In this document: piece by piece, positions 49,050 through 59,340 of the stretch
Layout: the number at the start of each line of letters is the position of its first letter
How positions within the stretch are numbered: position 1 is the first letter of the stretch
Origin: Streptococcus sp. 596553
GTDB lineage: Bacteria; Bacillota; Bacilli; Lactobacillales; Streptococcaceae
Assembly: GCF_900411395.1 (NCBI RefSeq)
Contig: NZ_OXCQ01000002.1
Coordinates: 1 to 64,000 of the forward strand
Direction of reading: 5' to 3'
DNA length: 64,000 nt
Program-made: the position numbers and the translations under genes
Notes under the pieces: generated by a model
The model's input: the letters and a program-made list of their open reading frames with translations, nothing else
The model's database searches: none
Told to the model about the DNA's origin: nothing

Positions 49050-50054
49050 ATGAAAGAGATTATTGAAAAACTAGCAAAATTTGAAAATTTATCAGGTGTG
49101 GAAATGACGGATGTCATTGAGCGTATCGTAACTGGACGTGTAACGGAGGCGCAGATTGCTTCTCTCCTCTTAGCTCTTAAGATGAAGGGAGAAACACCTG
49201 AAGAACGTACAGCCATTGCCCAAGTCATGAGAGGGCATGCCCAACATATTCCAACTGAAATTCATGATGCCATGGACAACTGTGGTACAGGTGGGGACAA
49301 GTCTTTCAGTTTTAATATTTCCACAACTGCAGCCTTTGTCTTGGCTGGTGGTGGTGTTCATATGGCAAAACACGGTAACCGCTCGATTTCTTCTAAATCT
49401 GGTTCTGCAGATGTCCTAGAAGCCTTGGGCATCAACCTAGACCTCAAACCAGCTGAACTAGGTAAGGTCTTTGATAAAACTGGAATCGTCTTTCTCTTTG
49501 CTAAAAATATGCACCCAGCTATGAAATACATCATGCCAGCTCGTTTGGAGTTGGGAATTCCAACGATTATGAACTTGACTGGTCCCCTGATTCACCCAAT
49601 GGCTTTGGAAACACAGCTTCTTGGTATTAGTCGTCCAGAACTTCTAGAAAGTACAGCTCAGGTTTTGAAAAATATGGGTCGCAAACGTGCTGTCGTAGTT
49701 GCTGGACCAGAAGGGCTAGATGAAGCCGGCTTGAACGGGACAACCAAGATTGCACTTCTTGAAAATGGCGAAATCACCTTGTCAAGCTTTACTCCAGAGG
49801 ATTTGGGGATGGAAGGCTACGCTATCGAAGATATTCGTGGTGGGAATGCTCAGGAAAATGCAGAAATTTTGCTCAGCGTTCTTAAAAATGAACCAAGTTC
49901 ATTCTTGGAAACGACAGTTTTAAATGCTGGTCTTGGTTTCTATGCCAATGGTAAGGCAGCTAGCATCAAGGAAGGAGTTGCCTTGGCTCGTCAAGTGATT
50001 GCTAGTGGCAAGGCCCTTGAAAAACTCAGACTGTTACAGGAGTACCAAAAATGA
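49050..50054 (+). CDS. trpD: Anthranilate phosphoribosyltransferase TrpD
   Basis: A 334-residue type-III phosphoribosyltransferase. The PRPP glycine loop [17 protein letters not shown] (about residues 72-88), the [21 protein letters not shown] motif (split as 102-122) and the anthranilate-site [16 protein letters not shown] are present. It is stand-alone (not fused to TrpG). Its stop overlaps the trpC start. Confidence 0.95.
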   Translation: MKEIIEKLAKFENLSGVEMTDVIERIVTGRVTEAQIASLLLALKMKGETPEERTAIAQVMRGHAQHIPTEIHDAMDNCGTGGDKSFSFNISTTAAFVLAGGGVHMAKHGNRSISSKSGSADVLEALGINLDLKPAELGKVFDKTGIVFLFAKNMHPAMKYIMPARLELGIPTIMNLTGPLIHPMALETQLLGISRPELLESTAQVLKNMGRKRAVVVAGPEGLDEAGLNGTTKIALLENGEITLSSFTPEDLGMEGYAIEDIRGGNAQENAEILLSVLKNEPSSFLETTVLNAGLGFYANGKAASIKEGVALARQVIASGKALEKLRLLQEYQK

Positions 50055-50818
50055 GTCAGGAATTTTTATCACGAATTTTGGAGCAGAAAGCGCGTGAAGT
50101 CGAGCAAATGGAGCTGGAGCAAATCCAGCCCTTGCGCCAGACCTATCGCTTGGCAGAATTTTTGAAGAATCATCAAGACCGCTTGCAGGTGATTGCAGAA
50201 GTCAAGAAAGCTAGCCCTAGTCTGGGAGATATCAATCTCGATGTGGATATTGTGCAACAGGCCCAGACTTATGAAGCAAATGGCGCAGTGATGATTTCGG
50301 TTTTGACAGATGAGATTTTCTTTAAAGGACATTTGGATTATCTACGGGAGATTTCCAGTCAGGTGCAGATTCCGACGCTCAACAAGGACTTTATCATCGA
50401 TGAAAAGCAAATCATCCGTGCTCGAAATGCAGGTGCGACAGTCATCTTGCTTATTGTCGCAGCCTTGTCAGAAGAACGCCTCAAGGAACTGTACGACTAC
50501 GCGACTGAGCTTGGTCTGGAAGTCTTGGTGGAAACTCACAATCTAGCTGAACTAGAAGTGGCCCACAGACTTGGTGCTGAGATTATTGGGGTTAATAACC
50601 GCAACTTGACCACCTTTGAAGTCGACTTGCAGACCAGTGTAGATTTGGCTAAACATTTCAAAGATGATTGCTTGTACATTTCTGAATCTGCTATTTTCAC
50701 AGGGCAGGATGCGGAACGAGTAGCACCATTCTTTAACGGAATTTTAGTAGGAACAGCTCTCATGCAGGCAGAAGATGTAGCCCAGAGAATTAAGGAGTTG
50801 CAGATTGACAAAGGTTAA
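50051..50818 (+). CDS. trpC: Indole-3-glycerol phosphate synthase TrpC
   Basis: A 255-residue TIM-barrel enzyme closing the indole ring. Catalytic motifs: [11 protein letters not shown] (Lys and Ser), [33 protein letters not shown] and SESAIFTG. Overlaps trpD by four bases and trpF by 14. Confidence 0.94.
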   Translation: MSQEFLSRILEQKAREVEQMELEQIQPLRQTYRLAEFLKNHQDRLQVIAEVKKASPSLGDINLDVDIVQQAQTYEANGAVMISVLTDEIFFKGHLDYLREISSQVQIPTLNKDFIIDEKQIIRARNAGATVILLIVAALSEERLKELYDYATELGLEVLVETHNLAELEVAHRLGAEIIGVNNRNLTTFEVDLQTSVDLAKHFKDDCLYISESAIFTGQDAERVAPFFNGILVGTALMQAEDVAQRIKELQIDKG

Positions 50819-51404
50819 GATTTGTGGACTATCGACCAAAGAAGCGGTGGAGACAGCCGTGTCAGCAGGAGCCGACTATATCGGTTTTGTCTTCGCACCT
50901 AGTAAAAGACAGGTGACCTTGGATCAGGCTGCTGAGCTGGCAAAGCATATTCCTGCGGATGTCAAAAAGGTTGGTGTATTTGTTTTACCAAGTCGGGCTC
51001 AACTGCTAGAAGTCATTGACAAAGTTGGCTTGGACTTGGTTCAAGTTCACGGTCAGGTGGCAGATGATTTGTTTGAGAATTTGCCTTGTGCCAGTATTCA
51101 GGCTGTGCAGGTGGATGGAGATGGTCATGTACCCGATTCTCAGGCAGACTATCTACTCTTTGATGCTCCAGTGGCAGGGAGTGGCCAGACCTTTGACTGG
51201 GGCCAACTGGATACGACAGAACTAGCTCAGCCATTTTTCATCGCAGGTGGGCTTAATGAAGACAATGTAGTAAAAGCAATTCAACACTTTACTCCCTATG
51301 CAGTAGATGTATCAAGCGGAGTGGAGACAGATGGACAAAAAGATTATGAAAAGATTAGAAGATTTATAGAGAGGGTAAAGAATGGCATATCAAGAACCAA
51401 ATAA
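50805..51404 (+). CDS. trpF: Phosphoribosylanthranilate isomerase TrpF
   Basis: A 199-residue TIM-barrel isomerase. [10 protein letters not shown] with the catalytic Cys is at residues 4-13, and the Asp is in [10 protein letters not shown]. The start is TTG at 50805, supported by AAGGAG (50792-50797) and by the N-terminal position of the catalytic motif. It overlaps trpB by 23 bases at its 3' end. Confidence 0.92.
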   Translation: MTKVKICGLSTKEAVETAVSAGADYIGFVFAPSKRQVTLDQAAELAKHIPADVKKVGVFVLPSRAQLLEVIDKVGLDLVQVHGQVADDLFENLPCASIQAVQVDGDGHVPDSQADYLLFDAPVAGSGQTFDWGQLDTTELAQPFFIAGGLNEDNVVKAIQHFTPYAVDVSSGVETDGQKDYEKIRRFIERVKNGISRTK

Positions 51405-52605
51405 AGATGGATTTTACGGAAAATTCGGCGGACGTTTTGTCCCAGAAACATTGATGACAGCAGTTTTGGAATTGGAGAAGGCCTACCGTGAAAGTCAGGC
51501 AGACCCAAGTTTCCAAGAGGAATTAAACCAACTTTTGCGTCAGTATGTGGGACGTGAAACTCCCCTTTACTACGCAAAAAACTTGACCCAGCATATCGGC
51601 GGAGCCAAGATTTATCTTAAACGTGAAGACCTTAACCATACAGGGGCCCACAAGATTAACAATGCCTTGGGACAAGTTCTTCTGGCTAAACGCATGGGCA
51701 AAAAGAAAATTATCGCTGAAACAGGTGCTGGTCAGCACGGTGTGGCAACTGCAACTGCTGCAGCCCTCTTTAACATGGAATGTACTATCTACATGGGTGA
51801 GGAAGATGTCAAACGCCAAGCCCTCAATGTCTTCCGTATGGAGCTTTTGGGAGCCAAGGTTGAGGCAGTGACAGATGGTTCGCGCGTGCTCAAGGATGCG
51901 GTCAATGCAGCCCTTCGTTCATGGGTGGCTAATATCGATGATACCCACTATATCCTTGGTTCTGCCTTGGGACCTCATCCATTCCCAGAAATCGTTCGTG
52001 ACTTCCAAAGTGTCATTGGTCGAGAAGCTAAACAACAGTATCGCGATATGACAGGTCAAGATCTGCCAGATGCCCTAGTAGCCTGTGTTGGTGGTGGTTC
52101 TAATGCTATCGGGCTCTTCCATCCCTTTGTAGAAGATGAGTCTGTAGCTATGTATGGGGCTGAAGCAGCAGGACTTGGTGTGGATACAGAGCACCACGCA
52201 GCTACCTTGACCAAGGGTCGTCCGGGTCTCCTTCACGGTTCTCTCATGGATGTGCTCCAAGATGCCCATGGTCAAATTCTTGAAGCCTTCTCTATCTCAG
52301 CAGGTTTGGACTATCCTGGTATCGGTCCAGAACATTCTCACTACCACGATATTAAACGTGCCAGCTATGTCCCTGTGACAGACGAAGAAGCCTTGGAAGG
52401 ATTCCAACTCTTGTCTCGTGTGGAAGGGATTATCCCAGCCTTGGAATCAAGCCATGCGATCGCTTTTGCGGTGAAGTTGGCCAAAGAACTTGGACCGGAT
52501 AAGTCTATGATTGTCTGTCTATCAGGTCGTGGGGATAAGGATGTGGTTCAAGTCAAAGACCGCTTGGAAGCAGATGCAGCAAAGAAGGGAGAAGCTCATG
52601 CCTAA
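51382..52605 (+). CDS. trpB: Tryptophan synthase beta chain TrpB
   Basis: A 407-residue canonical beta chain, adjacent to trpA. The PLP Lys91 is in [10 protein letters not shown], Glu in AETGAGQHG, the phosphate loop is [12 protein letters not shown], and the tail SGRGDKD holds the serine contacting the PLP ring nitrogen. It couples with TrpA to turn indole and serine into tryptophan. Compare with the paralogue at 45643, which has its own T-box. Confidence 0.95.
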   Translation: MAYQEPNKDGFYGKFGGRFVPETLMTAVLELEKAYRESQADPSFQEELNQLLRQYVGRETPLYYAKNLTQHIGGAKIYLKREDLNHTGAHKINNALGQVLLAKRMGKKKIIAETGAGQHGVATATAAALFNMECTIYMGEEDVKRQALNVFRMELLGAKVEAVTDGSRVLKDAVNAALRSWVANIDDTHYILGSALGPHPFPEIVRDFQSVIGREAKQQYRDMTGQDLPDALVACVGGGSNAIGLFHPFVEDESVAMYGAEAAGLGVDTEHHAATLTKGRPGLLHGSLMDVLQDAHGQILEAFSISAGLDYPGIGPEHSHYHDIKRASYVPVTDEEALEGFQLLSRVEGIIPALESSHAIAFAVKLAKELGPDKSMIVCLSGRGDKDVVQVKDRLEADAAKKGEAHA

Positions 52606-53374
52606 GACACTAACAGAAAAATTAAACGCTATAAAAGCAACTGGAAAAGGAATTTTCGTTCCTTATATCATGGCTGGGGACCACGAAAAAGGTTTGGATG
52701 GACTAGGAGAAACAATACACTTTTTAGAAGATTTGGGTGTTTCGGCTATTGAAGTGGGTATTCCCTTTTCAGACCCTGTTGCAGATGGACCTGTTATCGA
52801 AGAAGCTGGCTTGCGCAGTTTAGCCCACGGGACCTCTACCCAGGCTTTGGTTGAAACCTTGAAAACCATTCAAACAGAGGTGCCACTTGTCATCATGACC
52901 TACTTCAACCCCCTCTTTCAGTACGGTGTGGAGAACTTTGTCAAAGATTTGGAAGATACAGCGGTTAAGGGCTTGATTATTCCAGACCTGCCTCATGAGC
53001 ATGCCAACTTTGTAGAACCATTTTTGGCAGATACAGACATGGCCTTGATTCCCCTAGTTAGTTTGACGACAGGAATTGAGCGCCAGAAAGAGTTGATTGA
53101 AGGGGCAGAAGGATTTGTCTATGCCGTTGCCATCAATGGGGTGACAGGGAAATCTGGCAATTACCGTGCAGACTTGGACAAGCACTTGACTCAACTGCAT
53201 CAAGTAGCTGATATCCCAGTATTGACAGGTTTTGGCGTATCTAGTCAAGCCGATGTAGAACGCTTCAATGCGGTGTCAGATGGCGTTATCGTCGGTTCAA
53301 AAATCGTAAAAGCTCTCCATGAAGGAGAGCCAATTGAGGACTTTATCAAACAAGCAGTAGCTTACCAAAAATAA
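52598..53374 (+). CDS. trpA: Tryptophan synthase alpha chain TrpA
   Basis: A 258-residue TIM-barrel subunit cleaving indole-3-glycerol phosphate. It has the catalytic Glu and Asp in [17 protein letters not shown] and the phosphate motifs GVTGKSG and GVIVGSKIV. Start at 52598 (MPKTLTEKL), inside the trpB end; an earlier frame start is rejected. Its 3' end overlaps the convergent cclA gene by 29 bases. Confidence 0.95.
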   Translation: MPKTLTEKLNAIKATGKGIFVPYIMAGDHEKGLDGLGETIHFLEDLGVSAIEVGIPFSDPVADGPVIEEAGLRSLAHGTSTQALVETLKTIQTEVPLVIMTYFNPLFQYGVENFVKDLEDTAVKGLIIPDLPHEHANFVEPFLADTDMALIPLVSLTTGIERQKELIEGAEGFVYAVAINGVTGKSGNYRADLDKHLTQLHQVADIPVLTGFGVSSQADVERFNAVSDGVIVGSKIVKALHEGEPIEDFIKQAVAYQK

Positions 53375-54005
53375 TTACACAAGCAGCGAACAAGAGGAAA
53401 GGCACGAAAGGAAGTCTTTCCTTTTTCTTTTGTAGGAGAAAGGCTAGGATGCCTGTCGCAGAAGCAAATTGAATCAAGATGAGTAATTCTGTTGAGCTAA
53501 AGACGAGAGTACAAGAAGCTAAAAAGAGAAAATCCCCTGCGCCCATTCGGATATCAATAAAGTGAGCCAAAATTCCAAGGACAAGGAAGAAAATCATGAC
53601 CAGATTCCAGCCAGAGCAGGCCATGAGGATTAGGTGGAAAGTCATCCAGACCAGTAAGGGATATTCCTGATGGCGAAAGTCGTAGATGCCCAAGGTCAAA
53701 CCAGCAGTGATTAGAATGACTTGTCCTATGGAAATCCAGCCCCAAGACCAAGCTAGAAAGAGGAGTCCTAAGCCTAGTTCCAAAAGGGCATACCAGACTG
53801 GATAAGGAGCCTTGCAGTAGCGACAGCGAAAGCGATTGAGCACCTGCGAGAGAATCGGAATCAAATCTAAGGGCCGCAAGCGAGTCTGACAGGAATCACA
53901 ATGACTAGCTGAAAAGATAATAGATTGCTCTGGAAAGCGGTCAATGACCAAACCAAGAAAGGAAGCGAGAATGCTCCCGACAAGAAAAAAATAAATATCA
54001 ATCAT
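53346..54005 (-). CDS. cclA: Type IV prepilin peptidase CclA (PilD/ComC-like)
   Basis: A 219-residue aspartic prepilin peptidase with about seven membrane segments. The N-terminal cytosolic loop has two Cys pairs (CDSC and CRYC). The catalytic Asp residues are in [11 protein letters not shown] and RMGAGDF (the GxGD motif). It processes ComGC-type pseudopilins for the DNA-uptake pilus in competent cells. Its last 29 bases overlap trpA tail-to-tail. Confidence 0.9.
   Translation of the reverse strand: MIDIYFFLVGSILASFLGLVIDRFPEQSIIFSASHCDSCQTRLRPLDLIPILSQVLNRFRCRYCKAPYPVWYALLELGLGLLFLAWSWGWISIGQVILITAGLTLGIYDFRHQEYPLLVWMTFHLILMACSGWNLVMIFFLVLGILAHFIDIRMGAGDFLFLASCTLVFSSTELLILIQFASATGILAFLLQKKKERLPFVPFLLFAACVIIFGKLLLV
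53407..53432 (+). terminator. Weak terminator of the trp operon within the 3' end of cclA
   Basis: AAAGGAA (53407-53413) pairs with TTCCTTT (53418-53424) around GTCT and is followed by TTCTTTT. The stem is short and lies inside coding sequence of the opposite strand. Confidence 0.5.
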
Positions 54006-54074
54006 ACTTATCTATTCGTAAAAAATAGGAGAAGTAGTATAATGGAGAAACATAGATAAGATGGTGAGGTCAAG

Positions 54075-54527
54075 ATGACAATTCGTTTTGAAGAAAATGT
54101 GAGCAAAGAAAATGCTCAGCTCGTCTGCCGATGGTCCAACTCCCTTGGCAAATCCTTTCAAGAACAATGGATGGGAACAATGATTCCTTTTCCCTTGACA
54201 ATTCAAGTTTTGCAAGAGTTGGAAGGGATCTTTTCAATCTTTGAAGGACAAGAGTTTGTGGGGCTTATCCAGAAAATCAGGCAAGAAGACAGCAATCTTC
54301 ATATTGGAAGATTTTTTATCAACCCCCAGAAACAGGGGCAAGGCTTAGGTAGCCAGGCTTTAAGGAAATTTGTTAGTTTGGTCTTTGAAAATGGAGACAT
54401 AGATAGTATTTCTCTAAATGTCTTCGAGTCAAATCAAACAGCTTACAATCTTTACCAAAAAGAAGGATTTGAAATCGTTCAAATGGTTGAAGCATCTGAA
54501 CGGAGATACATCATGAAAAAAGGGTAG
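54075..54527 (+). CDS. GNAT-family N-acetyltransferase
   Basis: A 150-residue acetyltransferase. The acetyl-CoA pyrophosphate loop QKQGQGLGSQAL is near residue 90, followed by NVFESNQTAYNLYQKEGFE, the typical GNAT C-terminal motif. GAGGT precedes the ATG. It diverges from cclA with TATAAT at about 54038. Substrate unknown. Confidence 0.83.
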   Translation: MTIRFEENVSKENAQLVCRWSNSLGKSFQEQWMGTMIPFPLTIQVLQELEGIFSIFEGQEFVGLIQKIRQEDSNLHIGRFFINPQKQGQGLGSQALRKFVSLVFENGDIDSISLNVFESNQTAYNLYQKEGFEIVQMVEASERRYIMKKG

Positions 54528-54662
54528 ATAGGAAGTAAAAAAGTCTTTTCCTGTGGTAGGTAGATTCCTATATATGAATATTGAAGGGATTTTAGAAAGC
54601 CAATTGGAGTGATTTTATTCATGATAGGAAAAAGGATCTGGTCAAAAATGATTGAGAAATAG

Positions 54663-54691
54663 TTGCTTAAAAAGCGTTTGCATGATACTAT
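54663..54691 (+). promoter_or_regulatory. susR promoter with cre-like spacer
   Basis: TTGCTT (54663-54668), 17 bp, TACTAT (54686-54691). The spacer contains AAAGCGTTTGCA, which resembles a cre site with two mismatches, suggesting catabolite control of the regulator. Confidence 0.5.
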
Positions 54692-54712
54692 ATATTGAAA
54701 GGAGGTGATAAT

Positions 54713-55714
54713 ATGGTAGAACAAAGAAAATCAATTACCATGAAAGATGTTGCTTTAGAAGCAGGAGTTAGCGTTGGAACAGTTTCACGTGTGATTAATA
54801 AAGAAAAAGGCATTAAAGAAGTAACCTTGAAAAAAGTGGAACAAGCGATTAAAACTTTGAATTACATTCCAGATTACTATGCTAGAGGAATGAAAAAAAA
54901 TCGAACAGAAACGATTGCAATCATTGTACCAAGTATCTGGCATCCCTTCTTTTCAGAATTTGCTATGCATGTGGAAAATGAAGTCTATAAGAGGAATAAT
55001 AAATTACTCTTATGTTCTATAAATGGTACAAATCGAGAGCAAGACTACCTGGAGATGTTGCGTCATAATAAAGTTGATGGAGTGGTTGCCATTACATATA
55101 GTCCAATTGAACATTACTTGACGTCAGGAATTCCCTTTGTTAGTATTGACCGCACATACTCAGATATTGCCATTCCTTGTGTTTCATCAGATAATGATGC
55201 AGGTGGAAGAGAAGCAGCTAAACAATTAATTAGTAAAGGATGTCGGCATTTAGCCTTTGTGGGCGGACATAATACAACCATTAATGAAACTAAACGTCGT
55301 AGAATTTCATTTGAAAAGTATATCCAAGAGCATAAAATACCTCTTAGTATTTTTGATTTGGATGAGACAGTTACTGACTATCATGGAAAGCTAGAGAGTT
55401 TCTTGGAAGAAAATCCTTCTATAGATGGAATTTTTACAATCAACGATTTTACAGCTTTGGATGTGACTGAAATTCTAGAAAAGAATGGCAAACGTATTCC
55501 TCATGATGTCCAAATTATTGGATACGATGGAATTAAAATGGCTGGAGATAGAGATTATCTACTTTCAACAATTGAGCAACCCCTGGAGGAAATGGCTAGA
55601 GAAGCTGTACGAATCCTATTTGATATCATCGAAGGAAAGGCTGTTAATTTGCAGACCATCCTACCAGTAAAATTTGTTGAAGGAAAAACAACAAAAAATG
55701 AAAATAAGTCTTGA
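54713..55714 (+). CDS. susR: LacI-family sucrose-operon regulator SusR
   Basis: A 333-residue LacI/GalR regulator: helix-turn-helix TMKDVALEAGVSVGTVSRV (residues about 9-27), hinge and a periplasmic-binding-like domain (IIVPSIWHPFFSEFAMHVE; IDGIFTINDFTALDV). The start at 54713 follows AAAGGAGGTGAT, an almost full-length Shine-Dalgarno match that is unusually strong for a repressor. An in-frame TTG at 54695 lies before that site and is rejected. It controls the downstream susT1T2XH genes, whose promoter carries two palindromes. Confidence 0.88.
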   Translation: MVEQRKSITMKDVALEAGVSVGTVSRVINKEKGIKEVTLKKVEQAIKTLNYIPDYYARGMKKNRTETIAIIVPSIWHPFFSEFAMHVENEVYKRNNKLLLCSINGTNREQDYLEMLRHNKVDGVVAITYSPIEHYLTSGIPFVSIDRTYSDIAIPCVSSDNDAGGREAAKQLISKGCRHLAFVGGHNTTINETKRRRISFEKYIQEHKIPLSIFDLDETVTDYHGKLESFLEENPSIDGIFTINDFTALDVTEILEKNGKRIPHDVQIIGYDGIKMAGDRDYLLSTIEQPLEEMAREAVRILFDIIEGKAVNLQTILPVKFVEGKTTKNENKS

Positions 55715-55852
55715 CAGAAAGCGCTATCAATGATAGAATAAATTCAGATAAAAAAGATTTATTTTTTTAGAACAAAAATGAAACGTTTCAAAAACAAAAT
55801 AAATAGACAGCGCCAAGCGTTATCTTTTTAAAACAAAAAATGAAACGTTTCA
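55711..55852 (+). promoter_or_regulatory. sus promoter with spacer cre site and two SusR operators
   Basis: TTGACA (55711-55716), 17 bp, TAGAAT (55734-55739); the -35 box overlaps the susR stop. AGAAAGCGCTATCA (55716-55729) in the spacer matches the cre consensus with one mismatch. The perfect palindrome TGAAACGTTTCA occurs twice, at 55779-55790 and 55841-55852, downstream of the start, the second nearly at the susT1 ribosome binding site. They are 62 bp apart, about six helix turns, which suits cooperative looping. Confidence 0.78.
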
Positions 55853-55867
55853 AAAAAGGAGGTTGCT

Positions 55868-56785
55868 ATGAATAGCAAAGCGAAGCAAGTTTCTCTTTGG
55901 GAAAGAATCAAGAAACAAAAACTCTTGTTATTGATGACTGTCCCTGGTTTAGTTTTAACCTTTATCTTTAAATACATCCCTATGTATGGGGTTTTAATCG
56001 CATTTAAAGATTATAATCCCTTAAAAGGAATTTTAGGGAGTGATTGGATTGGTTTTTCTGAGTTTACAAAATTCATATCCTCTCCCAACTTTGGTATCTT
56101 GTTAGCCAATACTTTAAAATTAAGTATCTATGGTTTATTGCTTGGCTTTTTACCACCAATCATTCTTGCTATTATGCTCAATCAACTCTTGAGTGAAAAA
56201 GTCAAAAAACGAATTCAGCTCATTTTATACGCACCAAACTTTATATCAGTCGTTGTTATCGTTGGTATGATTTTCCTTTTCTTTTCAGTGGGAGGACCAA
56301 TTAACAATTTTCTCTCTATGTTTGGAATGAAGGCTGACTTCTTGACAAATCCAGACTTCTTTAGACCCTTATACATCTTTAGTGGTATCTGGCAAGGAAT
56401 GGGATGGGCTTCAACGCTCTACACGGCAACATTGGTAAATGTAGATCCAGCCTTAGTAGAAGCAGCCCGACTGGATGGAGCCAATATCTTCCAACGAATC
56501 TGGCACATTGATATTCCAGCTCTTAAGCCTATTATGGTTATCCAATTTGTTTTAGCTGCAGGTGGAATCATGAATGTCGGATATGAAAAAGCATTCCTGA
56601 TGCAGACATCGTTGAACTTGCCAACTTCTGAAATTATCTCTACATATGTCTATAAAGTTGGTCTTGTATCAGGAGACTATTCTTACTCAACAGCGGTTGG
56701 TTTGTTTAATGCAGTGATTAACGTAGTATTGCTAGTCGCGGTTAACCAAATCGTTAAACGCATGAATAATGGTGAAGGAATTTAA
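55868..56785 (+). CDS. susT1: Sugar ABC transporter permease SusT1
   Basis: A 305-residue LplB-type permease with six membrane helices and the EAA loop ALVEAARLDGANIFQRIWHI (near residue 200). Together with SusT2 it forms the channel of a carbohydrate importer. GGAGGT precedes the ATG. No ATPase is encoded here; these systems use a shared MsmK-type ATPase from elsewhere in the genome. Confidence 0.9.
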   Translation: MNSKAKQVSLWERIKKQKLLLLMTVPGLVLTFIFKYIPMYGVLIAFKDYNPLKGILGSDWIGFSEFTKFISSPNFGILLANTLKLSIYGLLLGFLPPIILAIMLNQLLSEKVKKRIQLILYAPNFISVVVIVGMIFLFFSVGGPINNFLSMFGMKADFLTNPDFFRPLYIFSGIWQGMGWASTLYTATLVNVDPALVEAARLDGANIFQRIWHIDIPALKPIMVIQFVLAAGGIMNVGYEKAFLMQTSLNLPTSEIISTYVYKVGLVSGDYSYSTAVGLFNAVINVVLLVAVNQIVKRMNNGEGI

Positions 56786-56795
56786 GGAGGAAAGT

Positions 56796-57686
56796 ATGAA
56801 AAATTCGATTATGGATACAAAATTTGATAGACGTATCTTACTCTTAAATAAAATCATTATTGTCTTTATCGTTTTGATAACCTTACTTCCTTTACTTTAT
56901 ATCGTCGTAGCATCCTTTATGGATCCTAAGGTTCTGGTTAGTAGAGGGATTAGCTTTAATCCAGCCGATTGGACGGTAGAAGGTTACCAGCGTGTATTCA
57001 GTGACCAATCTATTCTAAGAGGTTTTATCAATTCTCTACTATACTCTTTTGGCTTTGCGGCTTTAACAGTCTTGCTATCTGTGTTTACAGCTTATCCTCT
57101 TTCTAAGAAAGACTTGGTTGGACGTCGTTGGATTAATTATTTCTTGATTGTAACCATGTTCTTTGGTGGTGGTTTAGTTCCAACTTACTTACTAGTAAAA
57201 GATTTGGGCATGCTTAATACTCCATGGGCTATCATCGTTCCCGGTGCTGTCAATGTTTGGAATATTATTCTTGCTAGGGCCTATTTCCAAGGATTGCCTG
57301 AAGAGTTAGTTGAAGCTGCTGTCATTGATGGTGCAAATGATTTACAGATTTTCTTCAAAATCATGCTTCCTCTTGCAAAACCAATTATGTTTGTTCTCTT
57401 CCTCTATGCTTTTGTAGGACAGTGGAACTCATACTTTGATGCAATGATTTATATCAAGGATCCAAACTTGGAACCATTGCAACTAGTACTTCGTAAAATT
57501 CTCATTCAGAGCCAACCAGGTCAAGACATGATTGGAGCACAAGCGACTATGAATGAAATGAAACGTTTAGCTGAATTGATTAAATACGCAACTATTGTCA
57601 TTTCCAGCTTGCCATTGATTGTTATGTATCCATTTTTCCAAAAATACTTTGATAAAGGAATTATGGCTGGTTCACTTAAAGGATAA
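56796..57686 (+). CDS. susT2: Sugar ABC transporter permease SusT2
   Basis: A 296-residue YtcP/LplC-type permease with six helices and the EAA loop EELVEAAVIDGANDLQIFFK. Start at 56796 chosen because GGAGGAAAG is just upstream; the reading frame also runs in from 56769 without a site. It lies 10 bases after susT1. Confidence 0.9.
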   Translation: MKNSIMDTKFDRRILLLNKIIIVFIVLITLLPLLYIVVASFMDPKVLVSRGISFNPADWTVEGYQRVFSDQSILRGFINSLLYSFGFAALTVLLSVFTAYPLSKKDLVGRRWINYFLIVTMFFGGGLVPTYLLVKDLGMLNTPWAIIVPGAVNVWNIILARAYFQGLPEELVEAAVIDGANDLQIFFKIMLPLAKPIMFVLFLYAFVGQWNSYFDAMIYIKDPNLEPLQLVLRKILIQSQPGQDMIGAQATMNEMKRLAELIKYATIVISSLPLIVMYPFFQKYFDKGIMAGSLKG

Positions 57687-57714
57687 AAAAAGAAAAAATA
57701 AAAGGAGTTTTCTC

Positions 57715-59331
57715 ATGAAATTCAAAACATTCTCAAAATCAGCAGTTTTGTTGACAGCTAGTTTAGCAGTACTTGCAGCCTGCGGCTCAAAAAATACAGC
57801 TTCAAGTCCAGATTATAAGTTGGAAGGTGTAACATTCCCGCTTCAAGAAAAGAAAACATTGAAGTTTATGACAGCCAGTTCACCGTTAGCACCCAAAGAC
57901 CCAAATGAAAAATTGATTTTGCAACGTTTGGAGAAGGAAACTGGCGTTCATATTGACTGGACCAACTACCAGTCCGACTTTGCAGAGAAACGTAACTTGG
58001 ATATTTCTAGTGGTGATCTACCAGATGCTATCCACAACGACGGAGCTTCAGATGTGGACTTGATGAACTGGGCTAAGAAAGGTGTTATCATTCCAGTTGA
58101 AGATTTGATTGATAAATACATGCCAAATCTTAAGAAAATTTTGGATGAGAAACCAGAATACAAGGCCTTGATGACAGCACCTGACGGACACATCTATTCA
58201 TTCCCATGGATTGAGGAGCTTGGAGAAGGCAAAGAATCTATCCATAGTGTCAACGATATGGCTTGGATTAACAAAGATTGGCTTAAGAAACTTGGTCTTG
58301 AAATGCCAAAAACTACTGATGATTTGATTAAAGTCCTAGAAGCTTTCAAAAACGGGGATCCAAATGGAAATGGAGAGGCTGATGAAATTCCATTTACATT
58401 TATTAGTGGTAACGGAAACGAAGATTTTAAATTCCTATTTGCTGCATTTGGTATAGGGGATAACGATGATCATTTAGTAGTTGGAAATGATGGCAAAGTT
58501 GACTTCACAGCAGATAATGATAACTATAAAGAAGGTGTCAAATTTATCCGTCAATTGCAAGAAAAAGGCTTGATTGATAAAGAAGCTTTCGAACATGATT
58601 GGAATAGTTACATTGCTAAAGGTCATGATCAGAAATTTGGTGTTTACTTTACATGGGATAAGAGTAATGTTACTGGAAGTAACGAAAGTTATGATGTTTT
58701 ACCAGTACTTGCTGGACCAAGTGGTCAAAAACACGTAGCTCGTACAAACGGTATGGGATTTGCACGTGACAAGATGGTTATTACCAGTGTAAACAAAAAC
58801 CTAGAATTGACAGCTAAATGGATTGATGCACAATACGCTCCACTCCAATCTGTGCAAAATAACTGGGGAACTTACGGAGATGACAAGCAACAAAATATCT
58901 TTGAATTTGACCAAGCAACTAACAGCCTCAAACACTTACCGCTAAACGGAACTGCACCAGCAGAACTTCGTCAAAAGACTGAAGTAGGAGGACCACTAGC
59001 TATTCTAGATTCATACTATGGTAAAGTGACAACTATGCCAGATGATGCCAAATGGCGTTTGGATCTTATCAAAGAATATTATGTTCCTTACATGAGCAAT
59101 GACAATAACTATCCAAGAGTCTTTATGACACAGGAAGATCTGGATAAGATTGCCCACATCGAGGCAGATATGAATGACTATATCTACCGCAAGCGCGCTG
59201 AATGGATTGTAAATGGCAATATTGATGCTGAGTGGGATGATTACAAGAAAGAGCTTGAAAAATACGGACTTTCAGATTACCTCGCTATTAAACAAAAATA
59301 CTACGACCAATACCAAGCAAACAAAAACTAG
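57715..59331 (+). CDS. susX: Sugar-binding lipoprotein SusX
   Basis: A 538-residue extracellular-solute-binding lipoprotein: signal peptide with lipobox LAAC (Cys23), then a two-lobed binding domain (GDLPDAIHNDGASDVDLM). The loop NGDPNGNGEADEIPFTF (near residue 216) has a calcium-binding EF-hand-like look, common in the YtcQ/LipO group. AAAAGGAG precedes the ATG. It delivers sucrose or fructo-oligosaccharides to SusT1T2; substrate is from the named system in pneumococcus. Confidence 0.9.
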   Translation: MKFKTFSKSAVLLTASLAVLAACGSKNTASSPDYKLEGVTFPLQEKKTLKFMTASSPLAPKDPNEKLILQRLEKETGVHIDWTNYQSDFAEKRNLDISSGDLPDAIHNDGASDVDLMNWAKKGVIIPVEDLIDKYMPNLKKILDEKPEYKALMTAPDGHIYSFPWIEELGEGKESIHSVNDMAWINKDWLKKLGLEMPKTTDDLIKVLEAFKNGDPNGNGEADEIPFTFISGNGNEDFKFLFAAFGIGDNDDHLVVGNDGKVDFTADNDNYKEGVKFIRQLQEKGLIDKEAFEHDWNSYIAKGHDQKFGVYFTWDKSNVTGSNESYDVLPVLAGPSGQKHVARTNGMGFARDKMVITSVNKNLELTAKWIDAQYAPLQSVQNNWGTYGDDKQQNIFEFDQATNSLKHLPLNGTAPAELRQKTEVGGPLAILDSYYGKVTTMPDDAKWRLDLIKEYYVPYMSNDNNYPRVFMTQEDLDKIAHIEADMNDYIYRKRAEWIVNGNIDAEWDDYKKELEKYGLSDYLAIKQKYYDQYQANKN

Positions 59332-59340
59332 AGGTTGATT

